A DNA stretch of 64,000 nucleotides from Halobacteria archaeon AArc-dxtr1 (lineage in GTDB: Archaea; Halobacteriota; Halobacteria; Halobacteriales; Natrialbaceae), in the NCBI GenBank assembly GCA_025517425.1, contig JAOPJY010000005.1, positions 22,388 through 86,387 of the forward strand, written 5' to 3'. Shown in pieces: positions 28,292-36,636 of the stretch (position 1 is the stretch's first letter; each line of letters opens with the position of its first letter). The notes under the pieces were generated by a model that saw only the letters and a program-made list of their open reading frames with translations, was not told where the DNA came from and did not search any database. Made by a program: the position numbers and the translations under genes.

Positions 28292-28804
28292 ATGCCCTAC
28301 TGCCCGAATTGTGGTAGCCAAGTCAAGGCGGTCCACCATTACTGCGGATCCTGTGGACAGGTGCTGTCCGAGATTGCAGAGTCAGAGAGCGATCCACCGA
28401 TGGCGGTCGATAGGGAAGGATTCCTGTCACTGCGATCGCTCTCATACGTCAATGAGCTACTGAAGGGAGAGCGAGAACTTGATCATGATTCTGTGTCCTA
28501 CACGCAGTTATCCCGAGAGGTGAGTGCTGCGTTTGCGGATTTCGCTCGTCTTGCAATGGTCAATGATCTCGATCTGCTTCATCTCTGGGCAGCCAGATCG
28601 AACACGGATTCGTTGAGTATGTCCGTCGACAACATGAACAGCAATCAGTTCCGAGACTGGCTCGCTGCGATTGGGTTAGGGCGAACTCTTCAGATGTACG
28701 ATGACGCACTCCACACTGAGTTTGAGGATGAGTTCAACGACCGACTGCAGAAACTGATCGACTTTGTGAATGAAGAACTCGACGAAGAGGATATTTCTGA
28801 ATAG
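28292..28804 (+). CDS. Zinc-ribbon protein with helical C-terminal domain
   Basis: A 170-residue protein. Residues 1-27 form a zinc ribbon (YCPNCGSQ then YCGSCGQVL; CxxC-CxxC). The rest is helical and acidic, including DLDLLHLWAARS, QFRDWLAAIGLGRT and FNDRLQKLIDFVNEEL. A truncated paralogue lies at 217-450. The function is unknown; ribbons of this type in archaea often mediate protein contacts. It stands alone on the plus strand between inverted-repeat copy B and the conjugation operon. Confidence 0.75.
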   Translation: MPYCPNCGSQVKAVHHYCGSCGQVLSEIAESESDPPMAVDREGFLSLRSLSYVNELLKGERELDHDSVSYTQLSREVSAAFADFARLAMVNDLDLLHLWAARSNTDSLSMSVDNMNSNQFRDWLAAIGLGRTLQMYDDALHTEFEDEFNDRLQKLIDFVNEELDEEDISE

Positions 28805-29275
28805 GAAGCTACAGCTGTCTGGCTGTCCATATCCCTCGGCCAGAGCGGTTTTGAGATCAAAGCTGGCCCGCTGAGGACCTCTATCAAATATTGAGGCGAT
28901 CATCAGTATCCAGATCGATGGGATTAGTCCGGATAGTCCGATCTTAGTATCCATTCCGGAGTTTCAAAGTGCGTTGCATCATTTGAACTCGAATTTCATA
29001 TGAGAACATGACTTTCATTACTCCCTGTATATTTAAACAGGGATAGAAGAATGTCTTCTAAAACAATTTATTTCTAGAAACATTTAAGAAATACAGAAGA
29101 TATATGCCCTATCCCGACAGGCTAGCGTTTGGTAATAAATGAGCGACTCGAGGAACCGAAATCGAAAATTCTCACGAACAGGTTGCAGTCGATACAATCC
29201 GTTGAACAGTGGCTTCACCGCAAATCCGGACAGCGAGATGGCCCGATACAGATCTAGTAGAGGTCTGCTCTCCCA
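28805..29275. other. 471-bp intergenic region before the conjugation genes
   Basis: No convincing gene. The stretch from 29020 to 29100 is rich in A+T and holds a stem-loop, CCCTGT (29023-29028) with ACAGGG (29037-29042), plus several TATA-like words. It probably carries the promoter of the conjugation genes. Confidence 0.45.
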
Positions 29276-29686
29276 ATGACGACAAGAGATCGTCCTACTG
29301 GTGAACAACAGAATTCCATTGCCCTTCGACAGCGAGTGGTACGTAGCGGATTCGCTTCGTTCCTTATCCTTTCACTTGTCGCTGTAGACCCCGTTTTGGC
29401 TCAAGACAGCGTCGTGTGTGACGCTGAAGGCTTGCCAGATATGATCTCTGGATTCTTCCAGATTACCACTGCGCTCGGAATTATGGGATTGGTTGTGGTA
29501 TGGCAGGCTGATTCACTCGTCGAGATGTTCACGATGAACATCGAGCAGAAAAAGAGCCTCAAACAGCACAAGCGGACGGCGATGAAGTCTGCAGTTATCC
29601 TCGTGATCCTCGGACCGCTGTATACGGTTGCTGGATCGGCGATGGGGCTTCCACTCGCTGAGTGTGTCGACCTCGTCCCGTGGTAA
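29276..29686 (+). CDS. VirB2/TrbC-like small membrane protein (putative pilin)
   Basis: A 136-residue protein with a signal-peptide-like segment (FASFLILSLVAVDPVLAQD, about residues 25-43) and two membrane helices (about ISGFFQITTALGIMGLVVVW and SAVILVILGPLYTVAGSAMG) joined by a short basic loop (EQKKSLKQHKRTAMK). This is the architecture of VirB2/TrbC pilins of type IV secretion systems. It is the first gene of a long run with VirB6-, VirB4- and VirD4-like genes downstream, which is the main support for the call. A sequence match to VirB2 itself is not demonstrated. Confidence 0.6.
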   Translation: MTTRDRPTGEQQNSIALRQRVVRSGFASFLILSLVAVDPVLAQDSVVCDAEGLPDMISGFFQITTALGIMGLVVVWQADSLVEMFTMNIEQKKSLKQHKRTAMKSAVILVILGPLYTVAGSAMGLPLAECVDLVPW

Positions 29687-29748
29687 CTCAACGCTACACT
29701 CTGGATCGTCTCTGATTCACTCCGCTCGTGCATCACATTCGTCCTCAC

Positions 29749-31425
29749 ATGGTTGCGGTGCTCGCTCTCGTTGCCGTCACGCTCGCGTTTGCAGGGGTGA
29801 CTGCCGTGAGTGCCGATTCTCCACCACGACCGGGCACTGACGACAGTGAGTTAGACGTTAACGAGACGGCGACGCTCTGGTCGAAAGCTCCGAATGAGTG
29901 TCTCAGTGATGCCGAGTACGAGGAACGATACGATGAGCAGCGAACGGCCATGCAGGTACTCGGCAACTGCACGGATATCACGTTCAAAGAACCCCCAGAT
30001 ACTGCTGAACGCTGGACGGCATACGATTACGAGTCACTCGAGGGTGGCAGTACAGAAACCTCGATCTATCCCACACATGCAGAACTCTCGGATTCTGTCC
30101 TCATCGCCGATGCCCATGCGACGACGTTCTCGATCCAGCCGTCGACGAGAACACACATAGACGAAAATAGGACCGTTCACTACATCGCACCGGAAGGCGA
30201 ACTCAGTGGATTCGTCGATTATCGCGTTCGCCTCGACAGCAACTCGTCGATCCAGAACCACGAAATCGACGAAGTCCGCCTCTTACACGATGGCGACGTG
30301 GTCGAGACCACAGGAGGGACACACACTCCGACATTCGAATATGCGTTCGATCGTGGTGGCCCGGCAACACTCACACTCGAGGCGGATATCAGCGCTCGAG
30401 TCGAACGCGATCGTGGCAACGAGACGGAGGTCATCACCGACCAGGTGACCGTCTCTCAGGACCTCGATGTGGAGGTTTACGATCTGCGGGCGTCGATCTA
30501 CCACGCATCGTATCCAAACGGCGACAGCGGTGTTGCCATCTATCAGACCCAGCCGTGGCATGGGTACACGCTTTCGGATGATGGTGAGGCGAACGTCCGT
30601 GGTGTGTGGCGATACTACACGGCTCGAGACACCAACTGGGACGATCTCATACACTCAAGCCGGGATGGCCAAGAGACGACACACTCCGACGCTCTACCCG
30701 TATACGTCCACGCGTATCCATCCGAGCTAGGCCCGCGTTCAGAACCCATCCGCGATGGTCCCAACATTCTCGAGGTCTGGGGGTCAGAGAGTACGTCTCC
30801 AGAACCCTCGATTCACGAGAACGTCGACATCGACGTCGTCTCCGAGTCCTATACCCGTTCTTCCGGTCTTGCTCTCCGGTACGATGGCATCGATCGAGAT
30901 GCTATCAGGGTCGACGGGATTGTTCGCGGTGTCTCAGCAGAAATCATTGAACCCGATGGAGGGTCGGAACGAGAGATACGCGAGAGTGACCTCTCTGTCG
31001 AAATCATCGAATCGAATGCGACTGCAGTAACGTTGCAGATCGAGCTTCGTGATGCTGAGACGGGGGCGCCGATCATGCTCGAGAGTCCGTTCGACAATCC
31101 TCGATTCTCACTGATTGGCGCTGCTTCGCGTGAGGGCTACATCACAATCGGCGATCAGGTGGTGCGGACGAACGCAGCTGGCATCGCAGAGATAACTGTT
31201 CACCAGCCGGGCATCTACACCGCAGAGTACCATCCCGGTTCGTGGCGCTCGCACAATCCAGCCTATATCGGTGATACAGTCACAGAAACGTGGCATCCGT
31301 TAGCCACCCCAACAGGCTGGTTCACACTGTTAGTCGATCTTATCCGGTATGCGATTCCCTTTGCTGTCGCACTGTACGCAGCGAAGCGGATCGGCTCTTT
31401 CTTGAAAATGAGAGATACGTTATGA
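29749..31425 (+). CDS. Large exported protein with C-terminal membrane anchor
   Basis: A 558-residue protein with an N-terminal signal sequence (MVAVLALVAVTLAFAGVTAV) and one C-terminal membrane helix (TLLVDLIRYAIPFAVALYAA) followed by a basic tail. The exterior part is acidic and beta-rich with several N-glycosylation sequons, including NET, NCT and NSS. The ATG at 29749 fits the signal sequence better than the GTG at 29728. Its position within the secretion operon and its exposed domain suggest a surface component of the mating apparatus. No family recognised. Confidence 0.65.
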   Translation: MVAVLALVAVTLAFAGVTAVSADSPPRPGTDDSELDVNETATLWSKAPNECLSDAEYEERYDEQRTAMQVLGNCTDITFKEPPDTAERWTAYDYESLEGGSTETSIYPTHAELSDSVLIADAHATTFSIQPSTRTHIDENRTVHYIAPEGELSGFVDYRVRLDSNSSIQNHEIDEVRLLHDGDVVETTGGTHTPTFEYAFDRGGPATLTLEADISARVERDRGNETEVITDQVTVSQDLDVEVYDLRASIYHASYPNGDSGVAIYQTQPWHGYTLSDDGEANVRGVWRYYTARDTNWDDLIHSSRDGQETTHSDALPVYVHAYPSELGPRSEPIRDGPNILEVWGSESTSPEPSIHENVDIDVVSESYTRSSGLALRYDGIDRDAIRVDGIVRGVSAEIIEPDGGSEREIRESDLSVEIIESNATAVTLQIELRDAETGAPIMLESPFDNPRFSLIGAASREGYITIGDQVVRTNAAGIAEITVHQPGIYTAEYHPGSWRSHNPAYIGDTVTETWHPLATPTGWFTLLVDLIRYAIPFAVALYAAKRIGSFLKMRDTL

Positions 31426-32258
31426 CAATTCAACAGACACCACTCGATAGACGCACCGTTCTCGGAAGCATACTCGTCGGGATCACTACTGGACTTGCTG
31501 GTTGTTCTGCGTTGAGTCCTTCTGATGACGACCCATCGACAGACACCGGTGGAGACATTCTCCAGAGCGTTGCGGTCGAAGGGGTCGAGTTAGTGATTGA
31601 CCTCGAGCGAGACGCGATCGACCAACTCAACGTCGTCGCCCCCTCTGGTGAGCTATTTGCCAAGCGAACGATTGAATCAGGGGTGTCTCACACGACCATC
31701 GAGGTTGGAACGGACTATCCACCAGGAGAGTACGAACTCCTCGGTCTCAACGACGACGAGACAGTCGAGACAACGACAGTTACTCTCGAGCCTGATCTCG
31801 AGTTAACGGAGCTCCGGTTGGCCAGAGAGTATCCCGAGGAGATGTACGAGGGTGCGAGTGACTCGAGTACGGAAGCAGAGGCGATACTTTCTGTGACGAA
31901 TCGGGGAACTGGACCAACCGCAGCTACCGCGCTTCGGTTCGAAGGTGATGTCCCGTTCCCGACACACGAGAGCTACGATGAGGCTGGAGAGAGTGGTATC
32001 TACGATCCGGAGAGCGACTTTGGAGCGGATGCAGAGTCAATAGCTCTCCCTGCAGGGGAGACAGTCCTGATCTACAGCAACACGCGACCCTTTTCGCCAG
32101 CGGGTACACGATCGAAATGCGATTCGGTTGGACAGGACGGTCAGTTCACTGTCCGCCTCTCTACAAGCCATGCCATAGGTCTCACTCTTGACTACGTTAT
32201 CCACTATCTCGGTTCCTCTCCCGATGATTGTGGGATCAAAATTGAGAGGTCCTCGTAA
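31422..32258 (+). CDS. Tat-exported lipoprotein
   Basis: A 278-residue protein. The N-terminus has a twin-arginine pair (LDRRTVLGS), a hydrophobic stretch and lipobox LAGC with Cys about residue 27, so it is exported folded and anchored by lipid. The rest is acidic with beta-sandwich-like spacing. The ATG overlaps the previous stop (ATGA), so the start is well set. It lies between the surface protein and the VirB6-like gene, where bacterial systems encode a lipoprotein (VirB7-like position). The analogy is positional only. Confidence 0.75.
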   Translation: MTIQQTPLDRRTVLGSILVGITTGLAGCSALSPSDDDPSTDTGGDILQSVAVEGVELVIDLERDAIDQLNVVAPSGELFAKRTIESGVSHTTIEVGTDYPPGEYELLGLNDDETVETTTVTLEPDLELTELRLAREYPEEMYEGASDSSTEAEAILSVTNRGTGPTAATALRFEGDVPFPTHESYDEAGESGIYDPESDFGADAESIALPAGETVLIYSNTRPFSPAGTRSKCDSVGQDGQFTVRLSTSHAIGLTLDYVIHYLGSSPDDCGIKIERSS

Positions 32259-33400
32259 TGTCGTGGTCACTTTCTGATATCGGGATCAAGTGGTTCGAAG
32301 ACGCGGTTGACAAGCTCATCGAATGGTTTCAGGAGGGATTGACAGATGGCTATGAGGCCGTCACGGCACAGGTTTTCGGCACGCCAACACCGGAGACGGA
32401 TGGCGCCTTCGTGTTTGGTCAACCGTCGAACACACCGTGGGAAGAGATTCACAGTAATCTCGTTGCTGGGGAAATCATGCTCGTTTCCCTGTTGTTGCTC
32501 GTGATGTGTGTCCAGGGCAGGCATACGATCCGGATCTTCAATATCGGCAGTGCGTACGAGACGCGAAAGACGAAGCGCAGTGCCTGGACAGGTGCGTTCC
32601 TGATTGTAACGTGGTACTGGGTCGCTGTGTTAGCGCTCTATCTCGTCGACGGCTTCACCATTGCCCTTCTCCCAGACGTCTCGACGGTAACCGATACAAT
32701 GGTCGACTTGCTTTATTTGACTGTTTCCAACCCAGCGCTTGCTCTCTTCCTCACTGGAGTTGGAGCTGTCGCCATGTGGATCTTGCAGGCGCTGTTCTTC
32801 CTTCGGGAGATTCTGTTGTACATTTTGATCTATGCGATGCCAATCGGTATCGCATTGGCCTATGGGAATCTCCCCGTCGTCTCTCACATCGCCCGCACGG
32901 TCTGTATGAAGTTCGTGCCGCTTGCGATCATGCCGCTTCCGGTGGCGCTGCTGTTCAAAGGGTATGAACTCCTGTTCAGTGAGGGGACGGACTCGGCGCT
33001 CGTTCCGGATAGTTCGTTCCTGAGCTACCTCATCGCGGTTACGCTGCCACTCCTTTCGATCCTCATCGTCTGGAAGCTGTTCAAGTATGCCAGCCCGATG
33101 ACGACGAAGATCATCGGAGCGACGACCAAGGGCGCAGTAACAGCTGGCGCAGCCGTTGGGGCCGGTGTTGTTGCAGGCCCTGCTGCAGCAGCCACGACTG
33201 CGGCGTGGGGACCGAAAGCGGCTGCTGGCTATACGGCTGCGTCGAAGATGCGCCAAGGCGGTGGCTCATCCCAACAGTCTGGAAACTCGAGCGGCGGCAG
33301 CGGAGGACGAACCGACCACGATAACGTTGCGACAGACGCGTACGGCCAGGAAGGCGTCCCGGCGTACCGTCGAACTGAGAACGATCCGGGGTACTACTGA
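32258..33400 (+). CDS. VirB6/TrbL-like polytopic membrane protein
   Basis: A 380-residue protein with about seven membrane helices between residues 70 and 270 (for example LLLLVMCVQG, AFLIVTWYWVAVLALYLV, ILLYILIYAMPIGIALAYG, SYLIAVTLPLLSILIVW). A Gly/Ala-rich and then Gly/Ser/Asp-rich cytoplasmic tail follows. The central YILIYAMPIGIAL segment and tail recall VirB6/TrbL channel proteins. The start codon shares a base with the previous stop (TAATG). It probably forms the inner-membrane channel of the secretion system. Confidence 0.65.
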   Translation: MSWSLSDIGIKWFEDAVDKLIEWFQEGLTDGYEAVTAQVFGTPTPETDGAFVFGQPSNTPWEEIHSNLVAGEIMLVSLLLLVMCVQGRHTIRIFNIGSAYETRKTKRSAWTGAFLIVTWYWVAVLALYLVDGFTIALLPDVSTVTDTMVDLLYLTVSNPALALFLTGVGAVAMWILQALFFLREILLYILIYAMPIGIALAYGNLPVVSHIARTVCMKFVPLAIMPLPVALLFKGYELLFSEGTDSALVPDSSFLSYLIAVTLPLLSILIVWKLFKYASPMTTKIIGATTKGAVTAGAAVGAGVVAGPAAAATTAAWGPKAAAGYTAASKMRQGGGSSQQSGNSSGGSGGRTDHDNVATDAYGQEGVPAYRRTENDPGYY

Positions 33401-34501
33401 ATGACACGAGATCACGATGCAGCGGGCCGTCGAATCATGGACGAACTGGGTGAAGAGAGTCGCATACCGATCCTGAACATCGGGGAGGGAGACGTCTACG
33501 TGCTTCTCGGCTTCCCGATTGCCGGTCTCCTCTTTGGTGGCCTCACGGGACTCGATGGTGCGATCTTACCGTTCGTCCTACTTGGTGTCGTCCTTGGTGG
33601 ATCGATCGTCTACGCGTCACCCAACCATCTCCCGGCATCGACGTGGCTGGGTGACGTCTATCGCCACTACTGCAAGCGGCCTCGGTTCACCTACAGTACG
33701 GAGACCACAGCAGAGTCCACTGAAACGAGTACCGAAGGCGGACTCGTGAGCTACACGCCGTTCAAACCGGACGAGCGAACACAGGATCTCACGAACATCA
33801 GGCGAGCGTGGCCTGGTGCCGGGGCAATTGAGCGTTCGGATGGCGCGATGGAAGCCTATCTCGAGATCGATCCCGGGAACATGGACTTCGCGATGTCCGG
33901 TGACTGGGCACAGATCCAGCAACTTGGCGAGGAGTTCGCGAACAAGGAACTCGACTTTACGCTCAAATTCCACGCCACGACTCGGTCGTTCCCAGTCGAG
34001 AAGCTGATCGAGCGAATCGATGGGCGGCTCACTGACAGTGATGTCAAGCAGAACCCGATTTTCAAAGAGCTACTTGAGGAGTATCGCGAGCAACGTCCGC
34101 GAGACCTCGAGGGGACTCAACAGGTACGGTATTTCATCGGCGTCGAAGTCGATCCCTTCGAGGTCTACGATCGGTATCAGGACGAACAGTCGCCCGCTGA
34201 AAAACTCACCTCGTTTCCGGTGGTCGGTTTCCTGTTCAACCCGTTCGTGACCCGTCGCAACGACATGACCGACGCGGAGATCCGGGCGGCCATGTTCGAG
34301 AAACTCGAGAACCGCTGTCACGGTCTCCAGACGGAGTTCATCCAGAAGGCAGCAGGCTGGTCGGCTCATCGACTGACGACGGTCGAACTGTTCGTTCTCT
34401 CGATGGACTTCTGGAACGGCGAGGAACACGAGTATGGAGATGGAGCCGATGCGATCCGTGATCGTCCGGTCGTCGATCATCAACGGAGGGTCGATCAATG
34501 A
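33401..34501 (+). CDS. PrgI/VirB3-like protein with extra VirB4 N-domain-like region
   Basis: A 366-residue protein. Residues 20-75 look like PrgI/VirB3: a short amphipathic lead (IPILNIGEGDVYVLLGFPIA) and two membrane helices (LLFGGLTGLDG, VLLGVVLGGSIVY). The remaining 290 residues are soluble and resemble the N-terminal domain of VirB4/TrbE ATPases (AYLEIDPGNMDFA, LDFTLKFHATTRSFP) but have no ATPase motif. It immediately follows the VirB6-like gene and overlaps the VirB4 gene (ATGA). The combination suggests a split or duplicated VirB4 N-domain attached to VirB3. Confidence 0.6.
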   Translation: MTRDHDAAGRRIMDELGEESRIPILNIGEGDVYVLLGFPIAGLLFGGLTGLDGAILPFVLLGVVLGGSIVYASPNHLPASTWLGDVYRHYCKRPRFTYSTETTAESTETSTEGGLVSYTPFKPDERTQDLTNIRRAWPGAGAIERSDGAMEAYLEIDPGNMDFAMSGDWAQIQQLGEEFANKELDFTLKFHATTRSFPVEKLIERIDGRLTDSDVKQNPIFKELLEEYREQRPRDLEGTQQVRYFIGVEVDPFEVYDRYQDEQSPAEKLTSFPVVGFLFNPFVTRRNDMTDAEIRAAMFEKLENRCHGLQTEFIQKAAGWSAHRLTTVELFVLSMDFWNGEEHEYGDGADAIRDRPVVDHQRRVDQ

Positions 34502-36636
34502 TCGAGGCACTCCCTGATCCAGGGACACAGGCTGGGCTTGCCCTCTACATCGGTGCAACGGCATTGCTCACACTTCTCGTGAAGTGGGGATGGGATCGTT
34601 GGCGAGCTGAAGACGTCGAAGAAGTCGAACTTGCAGATCTCCTCGAGGAGACGACCGTCGAAGACGGCCTCGAAGAGGGTCAGATCCTCGACCACATCGC
34701 CGAACACCATCAACACGTCGTGGCGCCGGCGGCGATCGAGTGGGATACACGTACCGCTCGCGTCGGCGATCAGTGGACGTCCACGCTTTACGTCGCGGAT
34801 TATCCGGATTACCCGAAAGACGGCTATCTGACCGAACTCTTCGAGCTCACGGACGTTGAGTTCGATCTGACGGTCCATATCACTCCGAAGAGCCAGCAAC
34901 AAGCTCGAGACGAACTCCAGCGAGTGGCCGACGACCTTCAGGCCGATGCTGACCTCGAGAGTACTGTTCGCGGGAGCTATCTTCAGGAGCGAGCCAACGA
35001 GGCGCTCTCGACGTACAAGAGCGTCGAGAACGGGAGTCGGGTGTTCGAGCAAGGCATGTTCATCACTGTTCGAGCGGAGTCACGTGACGAACTTCGTGAC
35101 GCCGTCCGGACGGTTCGGAGCCGGCTTCGTGAACAACCCGCTGGGCTCTCGCCGAAGACAGCAATTTGCAAACAAGACCTCGCCATCCAGGCTGCAGCCC
35201 CAATCGGTCCCAACCCGTTTGACCGGGAGGCCACAGCACTCGGTGGTGCGGTCGGTGCGTTGCTCGCGTCGCCACACAACGCCACGATCCTTGAGGACGG
35301 CGGCGTCGAGTTCGGCGTTCACTGGAAGAACCAGAGTCCGGTCGTCATCGATCCGTTCGCTCGAGAGAACGGCTATGCGATGTTCACGATCGGTGACCCA
35401 GGCTCTGGGAAATCGTTCGGCTCGAAGCAGAACTTCATCCGCTCGATCGAACAAAGTGAGGATCGTATTGGAATCATCCTCGAGCCGCTGAACAACTGGG
35501 CCGGTGTCGCTGAAGCCCTCGGTGGTGAGCGAATCACGATCGGCGGGGAGATGGGTCTGAACCCACTTGAAATCAAGCCGACTCCCGAGCGTGTGCAGCG
35601 GGCGATGGGCAAGGACGCCAGTCCGTATCGTGAAAAGCTCGATAGCGTGATGAGCTTCCTCTCGAACTATTTCGCGCTCCGAGGAATCACACTTGGTGAC
35701 CGCCGGACAACGTTGGAGACCGCGATCGAGCGTGCCTATTCACGCAACGGGATCACCGACGATATCGCGACTCATCACAACGAGAGCCCGACGATGCGGG
35801 ATGTCCTCGATATCCTCGAGGAGATGGTCGAGACACCGACGGAGTATGTCGTACGGACGGATGAGGAAGCGACGAAGATTGGCGAAGACGCGACGTGGCT
35901 TATCGATCAGCTGCGACCGTTCGCAGAAGACGGCCGGTACGAGAATCTAGGCCGAGAGACCGAATTCGATATCCGCGACGAGAAGGTGATCTATCTCGAC
36001 CTCGCCCAGCAGGAGGGCAGTCTCGGTGGGAGCACGAGTCTCATCATGCAGTTGCTGATCTCGTTAGTCTACGAGCGCGCAAAGGAGACGGACAAAGAGG
36101 TCGTCTTCGTCATCGACGAGGCACGCTACATCATGCAGGATGCGGCGAGTCTCGAGTACCTCGAGATTGTCTTCCGACATCATCGTCACCACAACCTCTC
36201 GATCCGACTCGTTACCCAGACTGTCGACGAGTTCTTCCAGCATCCAGAGTCCGAGGCGATCATCGACCAATGTGCGATCAAGCAGTTCCACCATCTCGAT
36301 GGAATGGACCGCGAATGGGCCAACGAGTTTGGCCTCAATTCGGCACAGATGCGCTTCGTCCAGGAAGCTGTTCCCGGCAATGACCGGACGGGCTATTCGG
36401 AGGCGCTCGTCGGCGTCGACGGTGAGTGGCGGGGAATCGAAGTTCGAGCGATGGAAGACGAGACGGCAGTGATCGACTTCGATCCAAAATCCCAGTCACA
36501 GGCTGAGTTGCCAGGCCGTTCAGCAGACACACCTACAGGGCGATCTATGAATACTGATCCAGCAACCTCACACCAAATATCAACTCCACCACAGACTGAT
36601 GGCGGTGAGCACGGAGGTGAGTCGGATTATGAGTAA
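34498..36636 (+). CDS. virB4: VirB4-type conjugation ATPase
   Basis: A 712-residue ATPase that powers pilus assembly and substrate transfer. One short membrane segment (residues 13-29) is followed by the CagE/TrbE-type N-domain (TSTLYVADYPDYPKDGYL). The RecA-like motor has Walker A GDPGSGKS (299-306), Walker B VVFVIDEARYIM and an arginine-rich helix, HRHHNLSIRLVTQT. The C-terminal tail is disordered. VirB4 is the most conserved component of type IV systems and anchors the interpretation of the operon. The gene overlaps both neighbours. Confidence 0.9.
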   Translation: MIEALPDPGTQAGLALYIGATALLTLLVKWGWDRWRAEDVEEVELADLLEETTVEDGLEEGQILDHIAEHHQHVVAPAAIEWDTRTARVGDQWTSTLYVADYPDYPKDGYLTELFELTDVEFDLTVHITPKSQQQARDELQRVADDLQADADLESTVRGSYLQERANEALSTYKSVENGSRVFEQGMFITVRAESRDELRDAVRTVRSRLREQPAGLSPKTAICKQDLAIQAAAPIGPNPFDREATALGGAVGALLASPHNATILEDGGVEFGVHWKNQSPVVIDPFARENGYAMFTIGDPGSGKSFGSKQNFIRSIEQSEDRIGIILEPLNNWAGVAEALGGERITIGGEMGLNPLEIKPTPERVQRAMGKDASPYREKLDSVMSFLSNYFALRGITLGDRRTTLETAIERAYSRNGITDDIATHHNESPTMRDVLDILEEMVETPTEYVVRTDEEATKIGEDATWLIDQLRPFAEDGRYENLGRETEFDIRDEKVIYLDLAQQEGSLGGSTSLIMQLLISLVYERAKETDKEVVFVIDEARYIMQDAASLEYLEIVFRHHRHHNLSIRLVTQTVDEFFQHPESEAIIDQCAIKQFHHLDGMDREWANEFGLNSAQMRFVQEAVPGNDRTGYSEALVGVDGEWRGIEVRAMEDETAVIDFDPKSQSQAELPGRSADTPTGRSMNTDPATSHQISTPPQTDGGEHGGESDYE

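Noticed and set aside
28676..28954. Minus-strand frame of 92 codons with a hydrophobic start (LSGLIPSIWILMIASIF)
   Set aside because: It overlaps the end of the zinc-ribbon gene for over 120 bases in antisense, and the remaining part has no clear support. A tiny membrane protein cannot be fully excluded.
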